From positions 1 through 40,019 of the forward strand of contig JAJFUP010000254.1 of assembly GCA_021372395.1 (NCBI GenBank): a DNA stretch of 40,019 nt, in the 5' to 3' direction. Shown here piece after piece: positions 6,972-15,342 of the stretch. The DNA is from Deltaproteobacteria bacterium (GTDB lineage Bacteria; Desulfobacterota; Desulfomonilia; UBA1062). The notes under the pieces are model-generated. The model searched no databases. It saw only the letters and a program-made list of their open reading frames with translations, and was not told the DNA's origin. Within the stretch, counting starts at the first letter, position 1; the number at the start of each line of letters is the position of its first letter. Made by a program: the position numbers and the translations under genes.

Positions 6972-7685
6972 TCAAGTTGCCCCATACCCCTTCAGAAAGC
7001 TGTCTTCCCAGCCATTCTCCAGGTGGATGCGGCTCTGTTTCAGCCATTTCTTCACCGACCCGAGAAACCTGTTCAGATTGATCACCTTCAAGAATGCGGG
7101 CAGCGAATCGAACCGGTAGGCCTTGTCGAGGTCGAGCACCCACAGGTCCCTGCCGGCATCCAGGAGGAGGTTCTTGATGTGGAGGTCTGCGTGGTAGATG
7201 CCGAGGTCATGGATCCTCCTGATGATTCGGCCGGCCTTCTCCATCAGTTCACCGGAGTCGGTGCAGGGCGATTCGAGCCAGGTGAGGAGGTCGACGGAGT
7301 CGGGGACGAGCCTGGAAACCACCTCTATGTGGGAGAACACCCCTTTCCTGAGGATCCTGACAGCCAGGATCTCGGGTGTCGGGATGCCATGCAGGGAAAG
7401 GTACGCACTCACCTTGAGCTCCCTCACGGTGCGCGCGGGGCTCAGGAAGTTCTTCCCCGTGATGTGCCGGAAGAGCCCTCCGTGCATGAGGGTGCGCACC
7501 ACAAGATCCGGCTCGATGATGCGGATTGGTGATCTCCCCTGCAACGAAGAGGTCTTCCCGAGCGGGCTTGTGCTGCGGGCCATGTCCCACAGGCCGGGAA
7601 GGGCGGGCTTGCAGATGAGGGTGAGGTTCAGCTCCCGGCGGATCGTGTAGCCGAGGAACTGCAGATCACTGTCCTTGAATCCCAT
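6972..7685 (-). CDS. Kdo/WaaP-type lipopolysaccharide kinase-like protein
   Basis: A 237-residue protein-kinase-like enzyme, probably phosphorylating the inner-core sugar (Kdo or heptose) of LPS at the cytoplasmic face. The catalytic loop is HDLGIYHADLHIKNLLLD (HxDLHxxN type), followed by VLDLDKAY in the metal-binding (DFG) position. An ARTVRELKVSAYLSLHGIPTP segment matches the N-lobe helix seen in KdkA/WaaP proteins. GGGGAGG lies 7 bases before the ATG at 7685; a TTG two codons earlier is less likely. The gene starts 36 bases after uvrB on the same strand and appears to be the last of the carD-led run. The sugar specificity is not known. Confidence 0.75.
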   Translation of the reverse strand: MGFKDSDLQFLGYTIRRELNLTLICKPALPGLWDMARSTSPLGKTSSLQGRSPIRIIEPDLVVRTLMHGGLFRHITGKNFLSPARTVRELKVSAYLSLHGIPTPEILAVRILRKGVFSHIEVVSRLVPDSVDLLTWLESPCTDSGELMEKAGRIIRRIHDLGIYHADLHIKNLLLDAGRDLWVLDLDKAYRFDSLPAFLKVINLNRFLGSVKKWLKQSRIHLENGWEDSFLKGYGAT

Positions 7686-7721
7686 GACCAATCCTCCCCA
7701 TGATGAAAAACCATAGCATCT

Positions 7722-9716
7722 TCATCCCGCGACAGCCAGGTGGATCCGCTTGAGCTTCTTGATCTCGTCCCGGTAGCCGGCTGCTTCCTCGAATCGCAGG
7801 TCCTTGGCCGCCGCCAGCATCTTTTTCTCCAGTTCCTTGATCGTCTCCTTGATCTTGCGGACTTCCACCATGCCCATGGAGGTTTTGACCTCGGCGGAAA
7901 TCTCGGGGTAGTCCCGCTCGTAGATGGAGGCGAGGATGTCCCGGATGTTCTTCTGGATGCTCCGGGGCGTGATGTGGTGCTCACGGTTGTACGCCTCCTG
8001 CTTCTTCCTCCTCCTCATGGTCTCGGAGTATGCCTTTTCAATGGAAGCGGTCTTCACGTCGGCATACATGATGACCTTGCCGTCGATGTTCCGCGCCGCC
8101 CTGCCTGCGGTCTGGATGAGGGAGCGCTCCGAGCGGAGGAACCCTTCCTTGTCGGCATCGAGGATGGCTACGAGCGTCACCTCCGGGATGTCGAGGCCTT
8201 CCCTCAGGAGGTTGATGCCCACGAGCACGTCGAAGAGCCCTTCCCGCAGGCCCTTGACGATCTCGATGCGTTCAAGGGTGTCGATGTCCGAGTGCATGTA
8301 CTTCACCTTGATGTCCAGGCCCTGGAAGTAGTTCGAGAGCTCCTCGGCCATCCTCTTGGTGAGCGTGGTCACCAGCACGCGGCCGCCCTTTTCGACGGTC
8401 TTCCTGATCTCCCGGTACAGATCGTCCACCTGGCCCGTGGCCGGCCTGATCTCGATGAGGGGGTCCAGCAGGCCCGTGGGCCTCACCACCTGCTCCGCGA
8501 CCCTTCCCTTGGCCTGCTTCATTTCGTAGTCCCCCGGGGTCGCGGACACGTAGACGATGGCGTTCACGACGCGGTTGAACTCGTCGAACCGCAAGGGACG
8601 GTTGTCCAGGGCGGAGGGAAGCCGGAACCCGTATTCTACGAGCGTCGACTTTCTCGAGTGGTCGCCGCGGTACATGCCGCCCAGCTGGGGCACGCCCACG
8701 TGCGACTCGTCGAGAAAGACCAACGCGTTCTTGGACAGGTAGTCCATGAGGGTAGGGGGCGGATCGCCCGGCCGGCGGCCGGTGAGATGCCGGGAGTAGT
8801 TCTCGATCCCCTTGCACACGCCGGTTTCCATGAGCAGCTCGAGATCGTAGTTCGTCCTCTCCTCGATCCGCTGGGCCTCGATGAGCCTATTGTTTGCCCT
8901 GAAAAAATCTACCCGTTCCCTGAGCTCTGCCCTGATGGAGTCGATGGCACCGAGAAGAACGGATCTCGGGGTCACGTAATGGGAGGCAGGGTAGATGGGG
9001 ACATGGTTTATTTTCTTGAGCTTCCTGTTGCGGATCGTGTCTATCTGCCAGAGGGCCTCGATCTCGTCGCCCATGAGCTCGATGCGGATGGCGGTGTCCT
9101 CTTCGTGCACCGGAAAGATCTCGACGACATCCCCCCTGACCCGGAAGGAGCCCCGGTGAAAGTCGTAATCGCCCCGCTCGTACTGGATCTCCACGAGCTT
9201 CTTCAGGATGTCTTCCCTGCTGAAGGTCCTGCCCTCCTCCAGGTAGAGGAGCATGCCCTGGTAGGCCTCGGGGGACCCCAGGCCGTAGATGCAGGAGACA
9301 GAGGCCACGATGACGCAGTCCTCCCGCTCGAACAGCGCCCGGGTAGCCCGGTGCCTGAGCTTGTCGATGTCCTCGTTGATGGACGAATCCTTCTCGATGA
9401 AGAGGTCCCGGGACGGCACGTAGGCCTCGGGCTGGTAGTAGTCGTAGTAGCTCACGAAGTACTCCACGGCATTCTCCGGGAAGAGCTCCCGGAACTCGCC
9501 GTAGAGCTGGGCAGCCAGGATCTTGTTCGGCGCGATCACCAGGGCGGGACGGTTCAGACGCTCCATCACGCATGCCATGGTGAAGGTCTTACCCGACCCG
9601 GTCACCCCGAGGAGGACCTGATCGCGGACGCCCTGCTCGATGCCCTTGCACAGGGTGTCGATGGCCTGTGGCTGGTCACCCTGGGGGGAAAACGGTGAGA
9701 CGAGCTTGAATCCCAT
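7722..9716 (-). CDS. uvrB: Excinuclease ABC subunit B
   Basis: A 664-residue DNA-damage recognition helicase of nucleotide excision repair that loads on damaged DNA with UvrA and then recruits UvrC. It has N-terminal [11 protein letters not shown], Walker A GVTGSGKT at residues 37-44, the [12 protein letters not shown] beta-hairpin region, the [14 protein letters not shown] Walker B region, helicase motifs through QTAGRAARN, and a C-terminal UVR domain ([19 protein letters not shown]-like helices). The N-terminus matches the family, so the ATG at 9716 is right. It is remarkable that this codon follows a MITE-like element directly; the only Shine-Dalgarno-like GAGG, 10 bases upstream, lies inside that element's inverted repeat. 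Confidence 0.98.
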   Translation of the reverse strand: MGFKLVSPFSPQGDQPQAIDTLCKGIEQGVRDQVLLGVTGSGKTFTMACVMERLNRPALVIAPNKILAAQLYGEFRELFPENAVEYFVSYYDYYQPEAYVPSRDLFIEKDSSINEDIDKLRHRATRALFEREDCVIVASVSCIYGLGSPEAYQGMLLYLEEGRTFSREDILKKLVEIQYERGDYDFHRGSFRVRGDVVEIFPVHEEDTAIRIELMGDEIEALWQIDTIRNRKLKKINHVPIYPASHYVTPRSVLLGAIDSIRAELRERVDFFRANNRLIEAQRIEERTNYDLELLMETGVCKGIENYSRHLTGRRPGDPPPTLMDYLSKNALVFLDESHVGVPQLGGMYRGDHSRKSTLVEYGFRLPSALDNRPLRFDEFNRVVNAIVYVSATPGDYEMKQAKGRVAEQVVRPTGLLDPLIEIRPATGQVDDLYREIRKTVEKGGRVLVTTLTKRMAEELSNYFQGLDIKVKYMHSDIDTLERIEIVKGLREGLFDVLVGINLLREGLDIPEVTLVAILDADKEGFLRSERSLIQTAGRAARNIDGKVIMYADVKTASIEKAYSETMRRRKKQEAYNREHHITPRSIQKNIRDILASIYERDYPEISAEVKTSMGMVEVRKIKETIKELEKKMLAAAKDLRFEEAAGYRDEIKKLKRIHLAVAG

Positions 9717-9895
9717 CGGGGTCAGGCCTCAACATTTGACATGGGGTGTCTCATTCCACGCCGGACAGCCGGAACAGAGGGTGCCGGATAGCGAGGCATG
9801 AACCCGCATGTACGTCAGCCCGTTTCGGAACAAAGATCGTCGAAGGCTGGGGATTTTTCTCATGAGAGATTGTCAAATGTTGAGGCCTGACCCCG
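9717..9895. mobile_element. MITE-like element B, filling the cysS-uvrB gap
   Basis: A 179-base element with perfect 25-base inverted ends at 9717-9741 and 9871-9895. The ends match element A at all but one position, where the base change is mirrored in both arms (CATTTGACA here, CATGTGACA in A). It starts at base -1 of uvrB, and only two bases separate it from the cysS stop. No gene lies inside. Confidence 0.78.
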
Positions 9896-9897
9896 GC

Positions 9898-11331
9898 CTA
9901 GATTTTCTCCCACGCCGTGCCCTCGGGTGAGTCCTTGAGCTGGATGCCCTTTGCCTTGAGCGTGTCCCTGATCTCGTCGGCCCTCTTGAAATCCTTGGTC
10001 TTCCTGGCCAGGTTCCGCTCTTCGATAAGCCCCTGGATCTCCTGCTCGGACAGGCCGGTGACCTGGACGCTGCCCCGTTTCATGGCCTCCAGGAACTCCC
10101 CGGGCTCTTCACCGAAGACCCCGAAGATGTCGGTGACCTCTCCCATGGACGCCTTCAGGGCGGACTGGTCTTTCCTGGATATTTTCGGGTCCTGATCGAG
10201 GGCCCGGTTGATCTCCGTGGTGAGGTCGTGGAGGCAGGCAATGGCCTTGGCCGTGTTGAAGTCGTCGCACATGGCCTCGTCGAAATCCCTGCTGAAGGTG
10301 CCGACCAGGCCCTCGAGCCTCGACTCCCTGTCTTCGGCAGGGGAGTGGTTCACCCTGTCCAGCATCTCGTAGAAACGCACGAGCGCCTGCCGGGCGGAGT
10401 TCACCGCCTCGTTGGAGAAATCGATGGGGCTCCGGTAATGCCTCGAGAGGAGGAGGAGCCGCAAGATCTCGGGATGCACGTCCTTCGTGAGCTCGCGGAT
10501 GGTCATGAAGTTGCCGAGAGACTTGCTCATCTTCTCGCCGTCGATGGTGACGAAGCCGTTGTGGATCCAGTAGCGCACGAACTCGGCGCCGAGTGCGGCC
10601 TCGGCCTGGGCCGTCTCGTTCTCGTGGTGGGGGAAGATGAGGTCCCTCCCGCCGCCGTGGATGTCGAGGGTCGCTCCGAGGAAGTGGGTGCTCATGGCGG
10701 AGCACTCGATGTGCCAGCCCGGCCTGCCCTTGGACCAGGGGCTGTCCCACCAGGGCTCCCCTTCCTTGCTCCGCTTCCAGAGCGCGAAGTCGAGGGGGTC
10801 TCTCTTGAGATCCTCGATGTCGACCCTTGCGCCGGCGATCATCTCCTCGGTCCTGCGGCCGCTGAGCTTTCCATAGCCCCTGAACCGGGAGACGCTGAAG
10901 TACACGCTGCCGTCGTCTGCCCGGTAGGCGTACTCCTTCTCCTCCAGGATCCTCACCATGTCGATGATGTGGGAGATGTGGTCGGTGGCCTTGGGCTCGA
11001 TGTCCGCGGGCCTCACCTTGAGGATGTCCATGTCGGTCCGGTATTCTTCGATGTAGCGGTCCGCCACGTCGCGGTACGAGGTGCCCAGGCTGTTCGCCCT
11101 GGCGATGATCTTGTCGTCGATGTCGGTGAAGTTCCGCACGAAGGTGAGGTCGTAGCCCTTCTTCCGGAGAAACCGGGCAATGACATCGAAGACGATGAGG
11201 GACCGTGCATGGCCGATGTGGCACATGTCGTAGACCGTGACCCCGCAGGCATACATGCCCACCTTGTTGGCGTGCAGGGGTTCAAAGGCCTTTTTCTTCT
11301 TCAGAGGGGTGTTGTAGACGTTCAATGTCAT
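9898..11331 (-). CDS. cysS: Cysteinyl-tRNA synthetase
   Basis: A 477-residue class I aminoacyl-tRNA synthetase charging tRNA-Cys in the cytoplasm. It shows the zinc and adenylate site YACGVTVYD (Cys29), the HIGH motif as CHIGHAR (residues 37-43), GRPGWHIECSAMS and HGGGRDLIFPHHENE for the zinc site, and KMSKSLGNF for the KMSKS loop. The anticodon-binding C-terminal helical domain is complete. AAGGAG lies about 10 bases before the ATG. It sits in the carD-ispD-ispF-cysS-uvrB run, 249 bases after ispF, so it may have an additional promoter of its own. Nothing appears truncated. Confidence 0.98.
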   Translation of the reverse strand: MTLNVYNTPLKKKKAFEPLHANKVGMYACGVTVYDMCHIGHARSLIVFDVIARFLRKKGYDLTFVRNFTDIDDKIIARANSLGTSYRDVADRYIEEYRTDMDILKVRPADIEPKATDHISHIIDMVRILEEKEYAYRADDGSVYFSVSRFRGYGKLSGRRTEEMIAGARVDIEDLKRDPLDFALWKRSKEGEPWWDSPWSKGRPGWHIECSAMSTHFLGATLDIHGGGRDLIFPHHENETAQAEAALGAEFVRYWIHNGFVTIDGEKMSKSLGNFMTIRELTKDVHPEILRLLLLSRHYRSPIDFSNEAVNSARQALVRFYEMLDRVNHSPAEDRESRLEGLVGTFSRDFDEAMCDDFNTAKAIACLHDLTTEINRALDQDPKISRKDQSALKASMGEVTDIFGVFGEEPGEFLEAMKRGSVQVTGLSEQEIQGLIEERNLARKTKDFKRADEIRDTLKAKGIQLKDSPEGTAWEKI

Positions 11332-11552
11332 AACCTGTATTCTCCTTCAGCACATCCGTGAATGCCTCTTTTCGGGTCTCCCTACGTTAGCACAGGAGGG
11401 TGCCCGGATAAAGTGCTTTTGAGATCGCGGGCGTGCCGGCGTGAGGTGAACGTCAGCGTTGCAGACCGGGTATCCGTTGGCTCAGGGGAGAATATTTCAA
11501 GATGGACGGGTCATTTACGGGTGATTGCCTCGCCGCGATGGAAGCATTTCCC

Positions 11553-11574
11553 CCGTTCCCTGAAACAGGAACGG
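11553..11574 (-). terminator. Hairpin just after ispF
   Basis: CCGTTCC and GGAACGG pair perfectly, extended by CTG/CAG with one bulged C around an AAA loop. The stem starts 6 bases beyond the ispF stop on the minus strand. There is no T-run, so this is more likely an attenuating or 3'-stabilising hairpin than a strong terminator. The rest of the 249-base gap to cysS shows nothing recognisable. Confidence 0.35.
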
Positions 11575-11580
11575 CCTGGT

Positions 11581-12057
11581 TCAGCGCGTCTTCAGCAGGA
11601 CCACGGCCTGGGCCGCGATGGCCTCGCCTGCGCCGATCTCTCCGAGTCCTTCATGGGTGCGGAATTTCACGGACACGGCCGAGGGGTCGATCATGCTCGC
11701 GGCTGCTATGGTGTGCACCATCTCGGAACGGTAGTCAGAGAGCTTCGGTTTTTCGCAGATGCAGTTGATGTCGATGTTGATCAGCTCGTAATCCTTCCCG
11801 ATGTCTGCAATGACGCCGCTGAACATGGTGAGGGAGTACATGCCCGCGGTTTCCTGCGCCGTGTCCGGGAAGTGCTGCCCGATATCGCCCCGTGCGAGAG
11901 CCCCCAAGATGGCATCGCAGACGGCATGGATGACCACGTCGCCATCAGAGTGGCCGAGAAGGCCCTTTTCATAGTCGATGGTCACCCCACCGAGCACCAG
12001 GGGCCTGCCCGCGGCCAGACGGTGTATGTCGTATCCTATCCCTACACGGTACGGCAT
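11581..12057 (-). CDS. ispF: 2-C-methyl-D-erythritol 2,4-cyclodiphosphate synthase
   Basis: A 158-residue MEP-pathway enzyme that cyclises CDP-ME 2-phosphate with release of CMP, supplying isoprenoid precursors. GYDIHRL gives the zinc ligands Asp10 and His12, and GHSDGDVVIHAVCDA contributes His44. The IGQHFPDT and INIDINCICEKPKL segments follow family order, and the C-terminal FRTHEGLGEIGAGEAIAAQA block is typical. The start overlaps the end of ispD by 16 bases, indicating translational coupling. Length and domain are normal. Confidence 0.97.
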   Translation of the reverse strand: MPYRVGIGYDIHRLAAGRPLVLGGVTIDYEKGLLGHSDGDVVIHAVCDAILGALARGDIGQHFPDTAQETAGMYSLTMFSGVIADIGKDYELINIDINCICEKPKLSDYRSEMVHTIAAASMIDPSAVSVKFRTHEGLGEIGAGEAIAAQAVVLLKTR

Positions 12058-12716
12058 GCGAGTATGGCCTCCGCGAGAAGGATGTCGTTCCTGAAGGTTA
12101 TCTTGACGTTCAGAGGGTCGCCTTCGACGATCCTGACCGTGCCCCCGGATGCCTCCAGGATTGCGCTGTCATCGGTCAGGTCTGGCGGCCCTGTCCGCAT
12201 CGCCTGCTCGTGTGCCGCGATGAGTGCAGTCGTGAGAAAGGCCTGGGGCGTCTGGACCTGGTACAGGCCCCCGCGGGGGATCGTCCTGGCGACCATGCCC
12301 TCACGAACCTCCTTGAGGGTGTCGGTCACCTCGAGGGCGGGGATGCACCCGGACACGCCTTTTAGCCCGTCGATCACCCGGGCTACGAGGTCGGGGGACA
12401 CCAAGGGCCGCACCCCGTCGTGAATCAGGACCACAGTGCTCTCCCGGGCAAGTTTCAGCCCGTTGAAGACCGACTCCTGGCGGGTTCTGCCCCCTTTTGT
12501 CACAACAAGATCCTTCGTCATGCCCGAGAGCATCTCTTTGGCTGGCAGCAGGTCATCCTCCGGCACCACCACGACGATCCGGTCCACCGATTCCCGGGCA
12601 TCGAAACCTTCTACCGCCCTCTTGAGGACCGGAACCCCTGCGAGCTCGATGAACTGCTTCTTCAGGCCGAACCGCGCTCCGCTTCCGCCCGCAACGATGA
12701 CCACACTAAGAGACAT
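12042..12716 (-). CDS. ispD: 2-C-methyl-D-erythritol 4-phosphate cytidylyltransferase
   Basis: A 224-residue enzyme that transfers CMP from CTP to methylerythritol 4-phosphate, the MEP step two reactions before IspF. It has the nucleotidyltransferase signature VVIVAGGSGARFG with the nearby lysines of LKKQF, then VTKGGRTRQESVFNGL, VLIHDGVRPLVS, the PRGGLYQVQTPQAF region and DDSAILEASGG. It overlaps the upstream PIN/TRAM gene by 11 bases and ispF by 16, so the three are tightly coupled. Separate IspD and IspF polypeptides are found here rather than the IspDF fusion of some proteobacteria. Confidence 0.96.
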   Translation of the reverse strand: MSLSVVIVAGGSGARFGLKKQFIELAGVPVLKRAVEGFDARESVDRIVVVVPEDDLLPAKEMLSGMTKDLVVTKGGRTRQESVFNGLKLARESTVVLIHDGVRPLVSPDLVARVIDGLKGVSGCIPALEVTDTLKEVREGMVARTIPRGGLYQVQTPQAFLTTALIAAHEQAMRTGPPDLTDDSAILEASGGTVRIVEGDPLNVKITFRNDILLAEAILACRTV

Positions 12717-13701
12717 GGTTTTTGGGTGCAGCGAAGATCATCCGGCCGGCAGGGGTCTGGAGAATGGATGTCACCACCACGTCGGCGTTCTGGTTCAGGA
12801 GGTTTTCCCCCTGCTCCACCACCACCATGGTGCCGTCGTCCAGGTATGCGACGCCCTGGCCCCGCTCCTTGCCCTGCCTGGCAATGGTCACGTTCATGCT
12901 CTCTCCCGGGAGCACGATGGGCTTGACGGCATTGGCGAGCTGATTGATGTTGAGTACGTTCACCCCTTGTATCTGGGCGATCTTGTTCAGGTTGAAATCA
13001 TTCGTGAGGATATCCGCGCCGATGTCCCTTGCCAGCGCTATGAGCTTGGAATCGACCTCCTTGATCTTGGGGAAGTCAAGCTCGGTGATTTCGATCTGCA
13101 CGTTGGGGCTCTTCTGGAGCTTGTTGAGGATGTCCAGACCCCGCCTGCCGCGCGCCCTTTTCAGGGGATCGGAGGAGTCGGCGATATGCTGGAGCTCGTT
13201 GAGGATGAACTGGGGCGCGATCAGGGTGCCCTCCACGAAGCCGCAGTCGCAGATGTCGGAGATCCTCCCGTCGATGATCACGCTCGTGTCGAGGATCTTC
13301 GTCTTCATGCCCTCACCGCTGCCTGCTTTCTGACGGAAGAGGGGGAGCATGCCGATCTCTCTGCCCCACGCGAGGCCGATGGTATAGCCCAGGTAGGCAA
13401 AGAAGGAGTTGATCAGGATGAAGAGGAAGATCCCCCCTTCGATCCGGAGGAGCACATACCCGAGCAGGCTGCCTATGACCAGACCGAGGATCGCCCCGAT
13501 GAATCCGCCGACATAGGCCATGGGATGGAGCTTGAAGCCCCGGGCCTCGCTGACGAAGATGGCGACGAGACAGGTTTCGGCAATGAGAGGCAGAATGACG
13601 AGCCAGATCCCTCCACCCAGGTATCGCATCTCGGTGTAGGCATAGTTGAACGCCCCGTAGAAAACGACCAATGCAACAACAACACGTAAAAACCACTTCA
13701 T
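12706..13701 (-). CDS. PIN/TRAM-domain membrane protein (YacL-like)
   Basis: A 331-residue integral membrane protein with a putative cytoplasmic RNA-binding nuclease part. About four hydrophobic segments fill residues 1-115, including WLVILPLIAETCLVAIFV and GGFIGAILGLVIGSLLGY. A PIN domain begins at KILDTSVIIDGRI (first acidic residue of the site), continues through RRGLDILNKL and DSKLIALA, and ends with ILTNDFNL. A C-terminal TRAM domain carries GVAYLDDGTMVVVEQ. This domain order equals the YacL family, which is commonly beside carD and ispD. No substrate is known. Confidence 0.9.
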   Translation of the reverse strand: MKWFLRVVVALVVFYGAFNYAYTEMRYLGGGIWLVILPLIAETCLVAIFVSEARGFKLHPMAYVGGFIGAILGLVIGSLLGYVLLRIEGGIFLFILINSFFAYLGYTIGLAWGREIGMLPLFRQKAGSGEGMKTKILDTSVIIDGRISDICDCGFVEGTLIAPQFILNELQHIADSSDPLKRARGRRGLDILNKLQKSPNVQIEITELDFPKIKEVDSKLIALARDIGADILTNDFNLNKIAQIQGVNVLNINQLANAVKPIVLPGESMNVTIARQGKERGQGVAYLDDGTMVVVEQGENLLNQNADVVVTSILQTPAGRMIFAAPKNHVS

Positions 13702-13716
13702 ATCCGTCCCTGCTGG

Positions 13717-14217
13717 TTAAGAAGCCACTGCTTCGATTTTTCCCAAGGCCGAGAGGATCATGATCTCGGCTTCCTTTTTGTTGATGTTCCTTGATATGGA
13801 GATCTCGTTGACGAGGAGGTTCCTGGCGGTGTCATACATCTTTCTCTCGCCGAAGGAGAGCTCTTTGCCGCGCTTGAGGATATTGAGGTCCCTCAGGACC
13901 TCGGCGATCTCGAAGGCGGAACCGCTCTTGATCTTCTCCATGTACTCCCGGTACCGGCGGTTCCACGTCTGGTTGTCCACGTGCACCGATCTCTGCCTGA
14001 GGATGTCCATGACATCCTCGATGCCCTTGGAGTCGACGAGCTCGCGAATCCCGACATTCTTTACATTCGCCACCGGCACCATGACGGTCATCTGAGTATC
14101 AAGGATCTTCAATATGAAAAAAGGCAGGTGACTACCTGAAATCTCCCTGTCCTCAACCGATTCCACTTCAGCAACACCGTGTGCTGGATACACAACAATG
14201 TCTCCAACCTTGAACAT
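13717..14217 (-). CDS. carD: CarD-family RNA polymerase-binding regulator
   Basis: A 166-residue transcription factor that binds the RNA polymerase beta subunit and promoter DNA to stabilise open complexes. The N-terminal RNA-polymerase-interacting domain reads FKVGDIVVYPAHGVAEVESVE and is followed by the TVMVPVANVKNVGIREL strand. The helical C-terminal DNA-binding part contains WNRRYREYMEKIKSG, LRDLNILKRGKELSFGERKM and a YDTARNLLVNEIS helix. It heads the minus-strand run and has a strong promoter match 30-60 bases upstream. The PIN/TRAM gene starts 15 bases after it. Confidence 0.95.
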   Translation of the reverse strand: MFKVGDIVVYPAHGVAEVESVEDREISGSHLPFFILKILDTQMTVMVPVANVKNVGIRELVDSKGIEDVMDILRQRSVHVDNQTWNRRYREYMEKIKSGSAFEIAEVLRDLNILKRGKELSFGERKMYDTARNLLVNEISISRNINKKEAEIMILSALGKIEAVAS

Positions 14218-14546
14218 GATAGGGTCCCTTTCCTGTATTAAGAAACAATAGCAATTCGGCCTGACTTAGTCAAGGCTGCCAGAGAAATCCACCATAAAAG
14301 ATACATGATTATAGAATCAAGAGGAGTGTCTTCCCGGCACGCAGGCCTGGTTATGCAGGATTCACACCTGCCGAATGTCCGTGTATCCCTGAATTTCATG
14401 GCAGCCGGCCACATCACGGGTGATCGCCTGAATGGGAGAGAGAGGTCGATCATTGCCGGTACGGTGAAACGCCCTCCCGTGTCACAAGACGCCGGAAGGA
14501 CCCAGACCCTTGACTTCCCTGGTCGAGATATGAGAACACCAGATTC
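14218..14546. other. Divergent intergenic region between carD and lgt
   Basis: This 329-base region holds the carD promoter (14245-14273) at one end. The lgt side has no clear ribosome-binding site and no convincing promoter; a TTGACT near 14510 lacks a properly spaced -10. Short frames here appear to be noise. Confidence 0.45.
14245..14273 (-). promoter_or_regulatory. Sigma-70-type promoter of the carD operon
   Basis: On the minus strand TTGACT (14273-14268) and TATTGT (14250-14245) are separated by exactly 17 bases, about 28 bases before the carD start codon. This is one of the best promoter matches in the window and is likely to drive carD and the following genes. Confidence 0.65.
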
Positions 14547-15326
14547 ATGACATACCCCACTATCGATCCCGTTCTCATCCACCTGGGTCCGTTGCAGTTG
14601 CGCTGGTATGGCCTCATGTATGTCCTGGGCTTCATTGTTGCCTATTTCCTCATCATCGATGTGTCTCGCCGCAGAAAACTCCCCCTGAGCAGGGAAGACA
14701 TTGAAGACCTTCTCACCTCCTGCATCCTTGGACTCGTGCTCGGGGCACGAATAGGGTATTGTCTTATATATAACCCAAGTTACTACTTTTCGCACCCCCT
14801 TAAATTTCTTGCTGTCTGGGAAGGCGGCATGTCCTTCCACGGCGGCATGATCGGCCTGCTGCTGACCGGGTGGATCTTCTCCGTCTGGAGAGGCAAGCAG
14901 TTCCTGATGCTGGCCGATCTCGGCGCCATTGCAGCAACCCCCGGACTCTTCTTCGGACGCATCGGGAACTTCATCAACGGCGAGCTCTTCGGGAGGGTGA
15001 CAGATGTCCCCTGGGGCATGGTCTTCCCCGGGGGTGGACCTCTGCCGAGACACCCATCCCAGCTCTATGAGGCCATCTGTGAGGGATTGATCCTGTTCCT
15101 GATCCTGTACGTCCTGGGCAGAAAGGTCAAAGGCCGGGGCATCATCCTCTCCGCTTTCCTCCTCTGCTACGGCATTCTCCGGTTTTCCCTCGAGTGCTTC
15201 CGCCAGCCCGATCCTCAGCTCGGGTTCATCCTCGGTCCGCTCACCATGGGCCAGGCTCTCTCAGGGCTCATGGTGCTTGCCGGGGCCGTTCTCCTGATCT
15301 GGCGGCTAAAGTCGCAGAGAACATAG
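14547..15326 (+). CDS. lgt: Prolipoprotein diacylglyceryl transferase
   Basis: A 259-residue inner-membrane enzyme that transfers diacylglycerol from phosphatidylglycerol to the lipobox cysteine of prolipoproteins. It shows LRWYGLMYVLGF in the first membrane segment, then WEGGMSFHGG and the Lgt signature GRIGNFINGELFGR with its essential Arg and Asn. HPSQLYEA follows, and the C-terminal RFSLECFRQPD region precedes the final membrane helices. Seven or so hydrophobic segments are seen. The start codon has no good ribosome-binding site, but no other start is plausible. A lipoprotein substrate candidate lies at 19703. Confidence 0.96.
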   Translation: MTYPTIDPVLIHLGPLQLRWYGLMYVLGFIVAYFLIIDVSRRRKLPLSREDIEDLLTSCILGLVLGARIGYCLIYNPSYYFSHPLKFLAVWEGGMSFHGGMIGLLLTGWIFSVWRGKQFLMLADLGAIAATPGLFFGRIGNFINGELFGRVTDVPWGMVFPGGGPLPRHPSQLYEAICEGLILFLILYVLGRKVKGRGIILSAFLLCYGILRFSLECFRQPDPQLGFILGPLTMGQALSGLMVLAGAVLLIWRLKSQRT

Positions 15327-15342
15327 TGCGATAAACTCTTTG

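Noticed and set aside
7740-9698. 652-codon open frame on the plus strand
   Set aside because: It is exactly antisense to uvrB. Its Val/His/Leu/Gly-rich composition and lack of motifs mark it as a shadow of a GC-rich gene.
10228-11361. 377-codon open frame on the plus strand
   Set aside because: It is antisense to cysS and has the same shadow composition.
11332-11580. Gap before cysS considered as a T-box leader
   Set aside because: No T-box sequence, specifier loop or terminator/antiterminator pair is seen, and T-boxes are uncommon outside Firmicutes and their relatives.
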